Shown one piece after another: positions 21,611 through 32,905 of a stretch of DNA of 64,000 nt. Origin of the DNA: Coptis chinensis (Eukaryota > Streptophyta > Magnoliopsida > Ranunculales > Ranunculaceae); assembly GCA_015680905.1 (NCBI GenBank), contig CM027381.1, forward strand, positions 60,702,501-60,766,500, given 5' to 3'. Positions within the stretch are counted from its first letter, which is position 1. Every line of letters begins with the position of its first letter. The translations under genes were made by a program, and so were the position numbers. The notes under the pieces were generated by a model that had not been told where the DNA came from, did no database searches, and saw only the letters and a program-made list of their open reading frames with translations.

Positions 21611-22823
21611 ATCATAGAATACATCTAGCACGGCACGCTCCCAGAAGAGCGTACCAAAGCCAGGCAAATCCCATATCAGGCGCGCCGTTACTGCTTGGTC
21701 AATAACAAGTTATTCAGAAAATCCGCTGGCAATCCTCACTTGAGGTGCATAAGCCCAGAATTAGGTCAATTGATTTTTGCTGAGATTCATGAGGGAGAAT
21801 GTAGAAACCATGCTAGAGGTCACTCTGTGGCTCACAAAGCGATCTCCCAAGGATACTTTTGGCCTCGAATGCAGATCGACGCCAAAACATATGTTCTCAA
21901 GTGCGTCAAATGTCAGACATTTGGCCACAACATCATATAACCAGCTCATGAGTTGATTAACATTGCGAGCCTTTGGCCATTTTACATGTGGGGCATGGAC
22001 ATCATGGGACCATTCATCCAAGAAAAGAGTACCGATTTTCGCTTTGTCTTAGTCACAACTGATTACTTCACTAAGTGGATCGAAGAAATTCTTTTAGCTC
22101 ATGTCAAGAAATCACACGTCAGAAACTTCATCTGGACTCATATCATTACCAGATTCGGCTTGCCACACACATTGGTGATGGACAATGGTTCCCAATTCAA
22201 GGAAAAAATAGTCAAGGAGTTTTTGGAAAAGTGGAAGATCGTTCATGCATTCTCCACTCCTCAATACGCTCAAAGCAATGGCCAAACAGAGGCTAGCAAC
22301 AAAACAATCTTAGAAAATCTGAAGAAAAAGATTAAAAAGAACAAAAGCCAATGGCCAAATCAATTAGAGAACATATTGTGGGCTCATCGCACCACAGCTC
22401 GCTCCAGCACAGGTGAATCTCCATTCTCCTTGTGCTATGGTACAGAAGCCGTTATCCTTACCGAACCGACAAATACTACGATTTCGTCGAACTTCGCCGA
22501 AGTCGGGCCACAATGACTGACTCTGTCCTAGCACGAGAGGTCGATTTGCTAGAAGAATGGCGTGACCTAGCCGCCATCAGAATGGCATCTTATCAACAAA
22601 CTTTGAAGAAGTCCTACAACAAGCGAGTACATCCTCGATTTTTTCAACACGGCGATCTAGTTCTGAAAAATACTCAAGATGACTCCAAACTAGCACCAAC
22701 ATGGGAAGGACCATACATAGTGGAAAGAGTTGTAGGCAATGGAGCGTACTGGATCAAAACCCAAGAGGGGAAATTATTGCCACGCCCTTGAACACTTATT
22801 TGTTAAAGAAGTTTTATCAATAA
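21611..22823 (+). pseudogene. pol: Integrase of first Tat element
   Basis: The zinc-binding HHCC part is EIHEGECRNHARGHSVAHKA ... CVKCQTF. The catalytic core has WGMDIMGPF (Asp 1), VMDNGSQF (Asp 2) and GQTEASNK (Glu), so D-D-E is intact. Stops occur at 21938 and 22514, with a frameshift near 22480. The C-terminal region in a third frame has KLAPTWEGPYIVERVVGNGA and the usual Leu-Lys-Lys-Phe-Tyr end at 22823 after another single-base shift. It would insert the DNA copy into the genome. Confidence 0.88.
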
Positions 22824-22977
22824 AAATATATTGTTGTATATTCCATGTTTTCATTTACTATAAATTCAAGTTTAGCTTACTTATGTATTACAACCTATTA
22901 TACCTAATCTCGTCGATAAAGTACCGAACTCGCAATAAGAGCATTACCAATATACGCGCACTTCCAGCACTATCTTG

Positions 22978-23690
22978 AGTTTCAACGCTCTTAGTGAGCA
23001 GTACACTTTCATAAGCTAACACGCTCTCCGTGAGCAGCACGCTCTCTTGAGCTAACAGGCTCCAGAGCCTCTCCAATTCTCACTAGTTGAGGACCTATAA
23101 TTCTAGGATCAACTCAGCGAGAACGCTCTTAGTGAGTGATATGCTTTCATAAGCTAACACGCTCTCCGTTAGCAGCACGCTCTTTTGAGCTAACAGGCTC
23201 TAGAGCCTCTCCAATTCTCACTAGTTGAGGACCTATACTTCTAGGATCAATTCAGCGAAAATACTCTCAGGGAGCGATACGCTTTCATAAGCTAACACGC
23301 TCTCCGTGAGCAGCACGCTCTCTTAAGCTAACAGGCTCCATAGCCTCTCCAATTCTCACTAGTTGAAGACCTATACTTCTAGGATCAACTAACTGAGAAC
23401 ACTCTTAGTGAGCGATACACTTTCATAAGCTAACCCACTCTCCGTGAGTAGCATGCTCTCTTGAGCTTACAGGCTCCAGAGCCTCTCTAATTCTCATTAC
23501 GCTTACACACCCACTACGCTCTCAGCGAGTCTTTTGCTCTCTTGAGATCACAGGCTTTATAGCCTCTCAAATTCTCCTTAGTTGAATACCTCTAACTTTA
23601 GGATCAACTAAACGAGAACACTCTCAGCGAGCCTTACGCCATAGTAAGCTAGCACGCTCACCTAAGCTACTAGGGTTCATAACCTATAAG
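22978..23690 (+). repeat. Tandem repeat array in the 3' region, unit ~138 bp
   Basis: CTCCAATTCTCACTAGTTGA recurs near 23071, 23209 and 23346, with a variant at 23484 (spacing 137-138), and a shorter degraded unit follows. Each unit alternates 'CACGCTCTCCGTGAGCAG' and 'AGCTAACAGGCTC' phrases, which contain internal GAG/CTC palindromes. It sits directly after integrase, the usual place of tandem repeats in Tat elements. Confidence 0.88.
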
Positions 23691-24059
23691 GTTCTTATGG
23701 GTGGGCAAATTACATATAAAAACGTTAGCTACAAGCAATCTAGAATAAGCAAAAACATGCATTCCATACACATTCATCAATAGAACTGCCCAACTAACGC
23801 CAGGAAACCAGTTCACGAATCCACCGATCTGCTGGGTCTACCCAGGAAATCCAGATCAGTATTTCTTACAATTTTAGCAAAATGTCGAACTGCCACTTTC
23901 GTGGAAACCAGTTCACTGCGTCTCTATACCAAAAAGGCGAACTGCTCAGGCAAGCCTGAGAACTCAGCTATATTGTTTAACTCTCATACAGAGAGGAGAA
24001 CAGACAAAGTACTCACAAATTTTCAACACTTACAAAGACAAGATCGGAAATCACCATCA
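23691..24059. other. 3' region, no gene
   Basis: Contains two copies of a GGAAACCAGTTCAC phrase (23810 and 23903) and nothing coding that I trust. The same 'GGNAACCAG' phrase recurs near 25845. Confidence 0.4.
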
Positions 24060-25000
24060 AAGAGCAGCAACAACATGCTTATCCTTTGGGGCAGCACTGG
24101 TCGAGGGAGTGTGCCTTGCAGCTCTCAGCACCACGCGCATACTCGTACTCTGAGCCCCATAATCACACGCCTTTTTCAACTGGAAATACTTCTCATCCAG
24201 TTTGGCATATTGGATACAAGCCATGTTGTACGCATCTTGCGTTTTGCGCGCAACCCCCTGACATTGCTTCGCATACTCCGTAACTTCAGCCAGCTTCCCC
24301 TACAGATCCTTCATCACATTAACTAACATAGAATTCTCATCAGTAGCATCCCGGTACTTTTTGGTCATTAATTCCAGTTTCTTCTTGTCAACTCCCCATG
24401 CAGCTCGCATACATCCGAGCTCACCTTGTGCGTCGATATCATTACCAGCACATTGCACAGCGTTCTTTAGCTTGTCGTACCCAACAAGAAACTACAAGTA
24501 CAATACCAAAATTAGAGTTGCCCGATAAATAAAAGAAAAACATAACAGATGAAAAGCTCACCAAATAACAAGTCATGTCTATGGTCCCTAACAGTGTCCC
24601 CATATCTTCGTCTTCAACCTCAGCCTTATCACCATCCAGTACGACCCCTTTTAGAAGACTGGTTGCTATGGGTGCTGAGTGGAAACTACAGTCAGAATGT
24701 TTCACAGACGCTTCTTCCCCGTCTTCCCCATATAGAAGAATTCGCTCCCTACGTCCCCGAGACGCTGGGGCAAACTCTCACCAGCGACATGGTGGCTTTA
24801 ACCCTGGTCGCTACGTTCCTCAGCAGCTAGATCAGCCTCATCACTCTGACGGGGAGACCTGAACATAATGCCACCAGTCGGGCGACTTGAACTCCTGGGT
24901 CACTTGTTACCCTTAGCTTCTGAAGCAACAACTTTTCTTTTTCCACGATCACCATGTTGATGAGGGTGGAACTCCATCTCTTCCATTATAAGGGGGGAGG
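24060..25000 (-). pseudogene. Antisense coiled-coil gene segment, apparently spliced
   Basis: Minus strand. A basic segment (near 24985-24905, RGKRKVVASEAKGNK) and a Ser/acidic region lead to GDKAEVEDEDMGTLLGTIDM. The frame then meets a consensus donor GTGAGC at 24561 and a TTGTAG acceptor at 24492, giving a 70-nt AT-rich intron. The next exon (24491 to about 24060) reads YDKLKNAVQCAGNDID, KKKLELMTKKYRDATDENSM and KLAEVTEYAKQCQGVARKT, a good heptad-type coiled coil. It resembles the C-terminal half of the antisense gene at 25901-28237, so the region may hold two related antisense units. Stops and a frameshift mark it as decayed. Function unknown. Confidence 0.45.
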
Positions 25001-25900
25001 TTTCCCTCAAACTCCCCTCACTCTTAGTATATCTATGACACCTGGCCATAATGAAGTCTACAAACGAGGCCAACATTAAGCGAGTTAGCAACCAAGACAC
25101 AGTTTTTCTGTTCAAGAGGAATAGCCAAATACGGAAGCAAACATACCTGAGTGAGCAGCAAAGAAAATGGCGCACAACGGTTTGGAGAAGAATGGCTGCA
25201 TCTAGAAGAAAAGCAAATGCCTTTGGTCTTCTAGGAACAGTTCTACTTATTCTCAAATAACGTATCATCCCTAGGCACGCCATAATTACATCGAGACGCC
25301 AAACATCAGGCCACCTGGCAGCCATCATTGCACATCTCCAACTGCTCATAATCCTACACGTGTCATGCACGTGCAGAAATACGTCAACTCTCCAAAATGC
25401 AAAACACGACATACGCCCTACTATATACGCAGTTCGGACAGAGTCACTAATTCTCGTTAAACGCGACCTACAATGCTAAGGACAAATAAAAGATAGGACG
25501 CTCACTCAGGACCACAAGTTACTTAAACTCACCTACTTTTATAAGGAGTCACCTACGTAACCAAACATATATAACAATATCAAGATTCATACATTTAATC
25601 ATGCGGGAGATAAACAAAACGGAGAAGCAAACAACAAACATGGCATATAAACAAAATGATGAACTGGTCGGACAAACCCAAACCATAGCTCGCATCTTAG
25701 CCGAGCTGCGGAGTCTACTCAGGAAATCTAGCTCGGCTAACCACCATTCATCATCACATTGGCACCCCAGACCAATATGGGGCACCAGGTCGTTCAGTGT
25801 GTTAACAAATAGAAACAAGAAAAGCGAACTGCCAAGGTTACCCAGGGAAACCAGCTCTATTATATCACAACTTACAAACATCAAAATCAACAGACTACTC
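25001..25900. other. Spacer between the two antisense units
   Basis: A 170-codon minus-strand frame overlaps here, but it is Cys/Trp/Arg-rich with no pattern, and only its C-terminal end fits the antisense unit to the left. A plus-strand frame at 25601-25924 is also unsupported. Confidence 0.35.
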
Positions 25901-28237
25901 TCACAACTCGCCAGCTCTAGGTAGAACAACCAAATTTTCAGCTGCCAGCGAGTCCTCAACCTCGGCATCCCTCTCCTTGACCACAATCGACACACCATCC
26001 ACATCTAAGTTCACAAACACATTTGACATAACAACTTCGGTTCGGGGTTTAACGACCTCTTGTGCAATGACCGCAAGAGTAAGAGCATCACATGCATCTC
26101 CCTGTACCGGTACCACTGAGGTACTGGGAGCCCCGTGTTCATGCTCTTATTTCAAAGCTTTATAATCGGCTTCAGCTCAACGAAATCAGCATCCGGATCG
26201 TCATACGCTTTAGTAGCGTCCTGAGCAACTCCATTGCAGTGTATGGCATAGTCATTCAACCTACCAATTTCTATAGTAGCAGCGTTAACGTTCTCCTCAA
26301 CAGCTTATAGTTTTAGCTTCAGTTCTTCCACCTCACTATCCTTCAGCAACTTCGCCAACTTAAGCTCCTAGTGCTCCTTCTTCACCTCATAAATCTCACG
26401 GCGATCTATGACATACGCATCTTGAACCCCTTCAGCTCGTCTTTCAGCTTCACCACGGTCTCTCTATCTGATTCAGCGAACTGGGCAATCTCTTTCAGCT
26501 TCTGAAATCCACTTACAAGCTGTAATCACACACATTCAATAGCAATCAGTTCACAGCAATTCTCATAAACGAACAAGCAAAACAAATTTGGATAGTTTCA
26601 CTTACCAGACATTGAGCTATCTCCATTCACTTCAGGTTATCAGCCAGCCTCTTGGCATCCAGCTCCTTACGGTTGCCATCCAGAGCTATATGTTCAAGCA
26701 AGCAGGCAGATATCTTACTTTCGACTGAAAGGCGACATCGATTAAGCTTCCGCGATCTGCGCACCCCGCTCATCCAAGTACACTATTTGCGACTCCAAGT
26801 CCTCAGCAGTCATAGTTGACTTCCCACTAGCCTTACTTGGACCCTTCACCTTAGCTAGTAGGGTAGGTTCTCGAAGCATAGGGGACAAGCTCTACCTGAC
26901 CCCAAAAGTCGCCAAGTCCATAACTGGTTCCGGCCTCGACTGGGTACTGAAAGTGGCTTTACCGCCAACTCGACCACCACTAGAACCGCCCCGTACTGGA
27001 ACTCTCCCCAAGCGCATGCTTCGCAGCTTTGGCAGCCTTTGCAGCGTCTTGCTCAGACGCGTCTACTTTTCTCTTTATCGAGCTGCTCCGCGCACGAGGG
27101 TTGAAGACCACCCTCTCCAGCTCCACAGGCGCATCAATCGACCCCCCTTCAGGTCGCCAGCCCTCGAGGCACCAGCACCTCCGGAGGGTCGTTTAGCACC
27201 AGCGCGACCTCGGTCCCTATCTTTCCTGGTTACCAAATCGCTTGTTCGTTTCTCCATCACTTCTTCACTAGCTTGACCCCGAGCCCTTTTCTTCTGAACT
27301 CTTCTTTTCTCCCTGATTGCTTTGACCTCCTTTTTGTACAAAGAAATGAGCCACTTTAGGCAATTTCGCTTGTTTCTGGGCTTGAGTCAACCGTGCAAAC
27401 CTCTCTATCTCCTGCTGATTAGTTCGTGTCTTTACAGCGAACTCTGCGAGAAGAACAAAAACATGGGTCAGTTAAAATAACAATAACCTACCCATTAAAA
27501 CAACATGAGCAAGACACTCCCACCGGAGATATTGCAAATCCTAGTTTGCAACCTACATCCGCTAGCACAGTAGTTGCCAACTAACAGCAACGGCCTCTTT
27601 TTCCAAGCCTCGTTGCTTACACCGTCCATCACACTAGAACGCTTCGTCATAGTTTGCAAGCTAAAATTGAAATTACGATATCACTTTACAACGAAGTACT
27701 CAGTAATATCAGATACCCCTATGTGGTATTCACCACTAGCATTCAGTAGATCGAACACCTTGAACAGCCGCCAAGTGTTACCAACAAACTGACAAGGGGA
27801 TTTCCAACAGTGAGCTAAAAAGTTACAAACCAGCTTCGAGAACGGTATTTGCATATGCGCTCTCAGCTGACCCTCACAGATTATTACCCCACCGTTCGGC
27901 GGGTTGTATTCCTAACTCCGTACATTTTCACTCGGCCCTGGTTCGTATATCTCCAAGTCGGGCACATCTATCCCATAAGTTGTCCTCAGTTCGGGAAACA
28001 CACTCGCTGCAAGTCGATCCACTGTCCTAGGGGGCAACCCACTTGAGGACGACCCCTCATCACGACCTGACGTGCTAGCCACAACACCCACCTACTTATT
28101 AGACACACCACAACTTATAAGGAGGTCTCAGAACGACTTTCAAGACTTACCGACTCTTCGTTATCCTCCTTATATTAACCATAACTTAAAGATACTTCCT
28201 GAATCTCTTCCGATCGCGTATCGTCAGAGTCAGACAT
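25901..28237 (-). pseudogene. Antisense accessory ORF (aORF) of the Tat element, plant-transposon type domain
   Basis: Minus strand, ATG at 28237 (MSDSDDTRSEEIQE). The main domain (about 28080-27530) reads FPELRTTYGIDVPDLEIYEP, ICEGQLRAHMQIPFSKLV, FVGNTWRLFKVFDLL and YHIGVSDITEYFVV. This is the pattern of the 'putative gypsy-type transposon' domain seen in plant annotations. A pyrimidine-rich TTCTTCTCGCAG acceptor at about 27444, with a GTGGGA donor near 27525, implies an ~82-nt intron. Then come FAVKTRTNQQEIERFARL, a very basic stretch, and a coiled coil (KLKEIAQFAESDRETVVKLK, near 26500-26300), ending at a stop at 25901 after SLAAENLVVLPRAGEL. Antisense accessory ORFs downstream of integrase are known in Tat elements; their role is unknown. 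At least four stops and several frameshifts are present here. Confidence 0.65.
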
Positions 28238-28760
28238 TTTTGCATTTTCTTCTTATCAAATAACCAAACCTAAGCAACAAAACCTGACACCGACCTACTT
28301 ATTAGACACACCACACTTGCACAAGCAAAAAGAAAACTGAAAATGGAAAAGTAGCGGTAGCAAAAGCACTCACCTAAGAAACCTTAGCCTGAGGTTTTGC
28401 TGAAGAAGAAAACAGAAAATAGCTTTTCAGTTCTCCCAAATTTGATTTTGCATAACCGCCCGTTCAGTTCCCAAGGCGTTATGGATTACAACCTACGCCC
28501 TAGCCCACACACGTGTCTCAAGGACCTGTCTTTTCAAGATTCCGAAAAATGCGGCAACACGTTTCCTCGCCAACTGCTATGATTCTGTCACGTGCCAACC
28601 ATGTGCTAACTTCCACCTCATATCAAGTCGTTATACACCACGAATCGACCATTACGGTGCGACAGTCAGGTCCATTCACACCAGTCCGCTCTTACACTCA
28701 TGCTCAACACGTATTATCGTTTTCTCTTAGTAGATCGCTTCAATGTACAGCATAATCTAC
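28238..28760 (+). other. Leader of the antisense ORF / 3' end of the Tat element, no gene
   Basis: Lies between the antisense start codon and the polypurine tract. If the antisense ORF has its own promoter it should be here or in the LTR. No convincing minus-strand TATA box was picked out. Confidence 0.35.
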
Positions 28761-28771
28761 TAAGAGGGGGC
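28761..28771 (+). promoter_or_regulatory. Polypurine tract
   Basis: TAAGAGGGGGC directly before the 3' LTR start TGTGTAAGGG. Confidence 0.75.
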
Positions 28772-29331
28772 TGTGTAAGGGAGTAATATTCTCATTGAGG
28801 AATATGAAGCACACATTGAGCATAAGCAGAGACTGTAATGAACTCATATCATTGGCCTCCAAGATCGATTCGTAAGCAGCTCGTTTCATGTAGGTGGTAC
28901 ACTTCAGCTCGCTCCAGAGTACCTCAAGTCGAAGAGACGACCTCAAGTAGAATGCTTCGAGTGATTACAACATCCCTTATCCAGATGTAATCATCACCAG
29001 AGCCATACCTGTACTTCCAATCACCGTGATATATGAACTACTACACCCACTCCTAATCATCACACAATTCCTACCAAAACCAACCTAACATTCATTCTCA
29101 ATCTCCACCCTACATATGTACATGTCAGTACACGTGCCTTGTGGATCTACACCTCCCCATGTCTATAAATACCACCTACATGAACTACGTGAGACCTGAT
29201 TCTTCTCTCCCCCCAGAATCAAGAGAAAATGCGTAGGCAGTTCGCTCATCAACGAACTCGGTCTTTCCTAAATCCAATCCAATTTTCCTTCCTCCCTTGT
29301 ATGTAAAGGAAAGCTAAAGCACACCTTTACA
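28772..29331 (+). repeat. 3' LTR of first Tat element
   Basis: Matches 16482-17039 along its length with scattered, mostly transition, differences. It starts TGTGTAAGGGAG (two bases longer at the tip) and ends CACCTTTACA, followed by the target duplication TACAA at 29332-29336. Confidence 0.9.
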
Positions 29332-29336
29332 TACAA

Positions 29337-30965
29337 AATGATCAGACCTTGGATATAAGGCATGTTACGTAAAAATATATTACTTTTACCTTTTCCATAT
29401 ATACCACGCATCGTAAATAGTTTTATAGAAGTTTCCTACCTTAGCATCCAAAGAGCAGGGTGCTTGTCTCCCAAACCGAAAACTTGATCAACAAGTCAAG
29501 CTATCAAGACCAAATACTACTTCATAAACAGAGGATAGGTATATCGTAGGTAAACTACGATTGCTAGCAACTTCTATCAGGTTGATACAATTTGGATACC
29601 GATACTGATACCAATACCGATACCGAGTCAAGTACCAACTCAATTTCCATACCGATATATGGGCATTGTTTTCAGAAGTTTGGGATCGATTTTAGAAGTG
29701 GGAGTCGGTGTCGGTGTTTCAGAAATGGAACATCGGTTAAGAAAGATAAGTGAAAGAATTCACCACTTCAATTCAGGAGGAAACTGGTAGGATGAGCCGA
29801 TACAGATTACATACAGGTTACAGAGCCAAACACTTGGGTTGACATTCAGAACTGATCATCTCAATACTTCAAACAGCAAAATCGATACTCATCACTAAAC
29901 TTCAACTTTGATACCGATACCGGTATTTCAATTCCCATACACATACCCAACTTCAGCTTCGATACTAATAACTAAATTTCGATACCGAATCAAACCCCAA
30001 TAACCAAATTTCGATACAAATAAAAAACCAACAGCTTGAAAAAAAAAAAAAACCCATTCAAACATTTTAATCAAAATCCAAGAAATAAAAAAGTGGCCTG
30101 GATATCGATTTCAAAAAGCTTGGTATGGGTGGTAGCCGATACCACTCACCTGGAGGCGACATTCCATAGTTTCGGAAACAGAGCTTCAGATGAGACTTAT
30201 CACTTGGGGGCGACATTCAATACCTATGATCCTAATCCAAAAATTACAGTTGAAAATAATCGATATTGGTGAAGAAGGAAATCAAAGATGTTAGTTTCTT
30301 AAAGTCTTGTTTGGAGTTTGTTTTAAACTTCGGCATTTCAGCTGATGGGTGGATAATATTGGCAATGGAGAGAGGTATCGGTTTCAGAAGTCAGATTTCA
30401 AATATGGGTCTAAGAAAGATAAATGGGCATCGGTTTCAGAAGGATATAAATAATTAAGGTGTTGATGATACTCAAAGAGAGGCAAAATTCTCATTCAATT
30501 CGTTATTAAAGATGGGTTATGGGGACACTGTTTGGCTGTTGACAAAATCTTTCAGTTATTTTTGTTTACTGGTGGGTTCAAGAATCGTTGATTAATTAAT
30601 GAGTCAATTGAGAAGAAAAGAAGAAAGAAAGGTTCTAATAGTAATGAAGATTGAGATCAAGCATAAAAACAGAGGCAACAAGTTTCAATACAGAAAGAAG
30701 ATAGCCGATATAAAAGCGATATGTCGATACTGTGTTTTTTTATTTGGACCCTCGATATTCAAAAGAATAAGTTAAGGGCCGATATTGAAAAATCATTTTG
30801 GAGCCGGATATCATATCATTTAATTGCTTGGAGCGGGGCAATATAAACATTTCACTTGGGGGCGACAAATTAGATACCGATATAAAATTATCGCTTGAGG
30901 GCGACTTTTTAGTGGCAATATGGATGGATCAGTTGAAATGGAATGAAGAGCTCAAAATTTTTCTT
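29337..30965. other. GATA/TATC-word-rich sequence without a gene
   Basis: From 29580 to 30010 the words GATACC, CGATAC and AATACC recur densely with no fixed period. The phrase CTTGGGGGCGAC recurs near 30203 and 30860, with CTTGAGGGCGAC near 30900. Short frames are present but none has a recognisable pattern. The stretch leads into the tandem arrays to the right. Confidence 0.45.
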
Positions 30966-31440
30966 TTATCAAAAAACTTCATTTATAAAATTTTATTCTA
31001 AATTCAAAAATTTATATCGTCAAAATCCTATTTTGGATTCAAAATTCATTTTATCAAAGTGAAATATTTTTTAAATTAAAATTCTTTTATCAAATTTTAT
31101 TCCAAATTTAAAAATTTATATCGTCAAAATCCTATTTTGGATTCAAAATTCATTTTGTCAAAGTCAAATGTTATTTCAAATTAAAAATTTCTTTTATTAA
31201 ATTTTATTCCAAAGTCAAAAATTTATATCGTCAAAATCCTAATTTGGATTCAAAATTCATTTTATCAAAGTCAACTGTTATTTCAAATTAAAAAAATTCT
31301 TTTATCAAATTTTATTCCAAAGTCAAAAATTTATATCGTCAAAATCCTATTTTGGATTCAAAATTCATTTTTATCAAAGTCAAATGTTATTTCAAATTAA
31401 AAAAATTATTTTATCAAATTTTATTCCAAATTCAAAAATT
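30966..31440. repeat. Tandem repeat, unit ~107 bp, about 4-5 copies
   Basis: TTTATATCGTCAAAATCC recurs near 31011, 31115, 31222 and 31330, and once more at 31439, where the next array begins. Units are AT-rich, with ATTCATTTTATCAAAGTCAA in each. Confidence 0.85.
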
Positions 31441-32070
31441 TATATCGTCAAAAGTCCTGGTATCAAAAACAGTGGCATATACCAGGCACATAAAACCCTT
31501 ATATATATATCGACAGAAATGTTGGTATCAGGCATATCGTCAAAAGTCATTGTATCAGAAACAATGGCAGATACCAGGCATATAAAGCCCTTATATCGAC
31601 AGAAATGTTGGTATCAGGCATATCATCAAAAGTCCTGGTATCAGAAATAGTGACAGATACTAGGCACATAAAACCCTTATATCGATAGAAATGTTGGCAT
31701 CAGGCATATCGTCAAAAGTCCTAGTATCAGAAAAAGTGGCAGATACTAGGCACATAAAGCCCTTATATCGATAGAAATATTGGTATCAGACATATCACCA
31801 AAAGTTCTGGTATCATAAATAGTAGCAGATACCAGGCACATAAAGCTTTGTTATCAACAGATGTGTTGGTATCAATCATATCGTCAAAAGTCATGGTATC
31901 AGAAACAGTGGCAGATACCAAGCACATAAAGCCCTGATATTGATAGAAATGTTTGTATCAGGCATATCGTCAAAATCCGTGGCATCAGATACAAGGCCAT
32001 ATACTAGGCACATAAAGCCTTGATATCAACAGAAATGTGGGTATTAGATACATCGTCAAAAGTCCTAGTA
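31441..32070. repeat. Tandem repeat, unit ~86 bp, about 7 copies
   Basis: CGAYAGAAATGTTGGTATCA recurs near 31511, 31597, 31683 and 31769 at exactly 86-bp steps and continues with drift to about 32050. Each unit has CATATCGTCAAAAGTCC and GGCACATAAAGCCC. The phrase ATATCGTCAAAA links it to the 107-bp array on its left, so one array may have grown out of the other. Confidence 0.88.
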
Positions 32071-32149
32071 TCAAAAATATAATTGTCCAAAGGCAAGGAA
32101 AATTATCAGAAATCATCTAATGGTTAAGGTATGTTTTTCAGAGCTATAT

Positions 32150-32480
32150 ATTGCTAAATATCAAGGATACTTTTGTGGTTATGGGTAGCAAAAATTTCAT
32201 TCTCATAGATATATGTCTAAGTATTAATGATACTCTTTCTCTGTTTGAGGGTATCAAAAATTTTATTTTTCAAAGATATACGTATAAGTATCAATGATAC
32301 TCTTTCTCTATTTGTAGGTATCGAAAATTTCATTTTTTCAAAAGTATATATTCTAAGTATCATTGATACTCTCTCTTTGTGGGAGGGTAGCGAAAAATTC
32401 ATTCTCATAGATATATGTCTAAGTACCAATGATACTCTTTCTCTGTGTTAGGGTATCAAAAATTTCATTTTTTAAAGATA
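32150..32480. repeat. Tandem repeat, unit ~67 bp, 4 copies
   Basis: AATGATACTCTTTCTC (or close variants) recurs near 32227, 32294, 32363 and 32429. Each unit also has TTTCATTCTCATAGATATAT or a variant. Confidence 0.85.
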
Positions 32481-32529
32481 TATATCTCAGATTCAAAAAA
32501 TTAATTGCAAAAATTCCTATCTTGGATTA

Positions 32530-32905
32530 ACAGTATCAAATGAACAATGCCGATGCGCAATATTGGATGTACAATATTGACGAATAGTGCCGATGTACAG
32601 TATTGGATAAATAGTGTATCAGATGTACATTAGCAGATGTACAATATCAAATAAATAGTATTGATGAACAGTGCCGATGCGTAGTATCGGATAAATAGTA
32701 TATCGGATGTACAATATCGAATGAATAGTATCGATGAACAGTGTCGATGCGCAGTATTGGATAAATAGTATATCGGATGTACAATATCGAATGAACAGTA
32801 TCGATGAACAGTGTCGATGCGCAGTATAGGATAAACAATATCGAGGAATAGTGTATCAATGTATAGTATCGAATGAACAATGCTGATGAATAGTATCGGT
32901 TGAAC
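32530..32905. repeat. Tandem repeat, unit ~70 bp, about 5 copies
   Basis: GTGTCGATGCGCAGTAT and variants recur near 32549, 32672, 32742 and 32812. Each unit mixes 'ACAATATCGAATGAA' and 'ATAAATAGTATATCGG' phrases. Confidence 0.85.

Larger units (their letters stand above)
16482..29331 (+). mobile_element. Tat-lineage Ty3/gypsy retrotransposon, complete but decayed
   Basis: LTRs of ~558 bp, both ending CCTTTACA, bound a 12.85-kb unit flanked by the target duplication TACAA (16477-16481 and 29332-29336). Order: PBS, gag, protease, RT, RNase H, a second (archaeal-type) RNase H, integrase, tandem repeats, a long 3' region with antisense coding segments, polypurine tract, LTR. The second RNase H and the antisense ORF in the 3' region are marks of the Tat lineage (Tat/Ogre/Retand relatives). 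Every ORF is broken. The LTR starts differ by roughly 12 in 150 bases by eye, so this is an older insertion than the Athila-like one. Confidence 0.92.

Noticed and set aside
24900..25412. 170-codon minus-strand frame as an independent gene
   Set aside because: Most of it has Cys/Trp/Arg-rich composition typical of shadow frames; only its last ~30 residues fit the antisense unit annotated at 24060-25000.
25549..26004. 151-codon minus-strand frame rich in Leu, Ser, Cys
   Set aside because: It overlaps the end of the better-supported antisense frame ending at 25901 and has no pattern of its own.
32227..32880. Open frames of 70-77 codons on both strands
   Set aside because: They are translations of the 67- and 70-bp tandem repeats (periodic Tyr/Ile/Ser patterns).
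29337..32905. CRISPR-like array
   Set aside because: Units are long, contiguous and diverged, with no repeat-spacer structure and no cas genes; the window is plant DNA.
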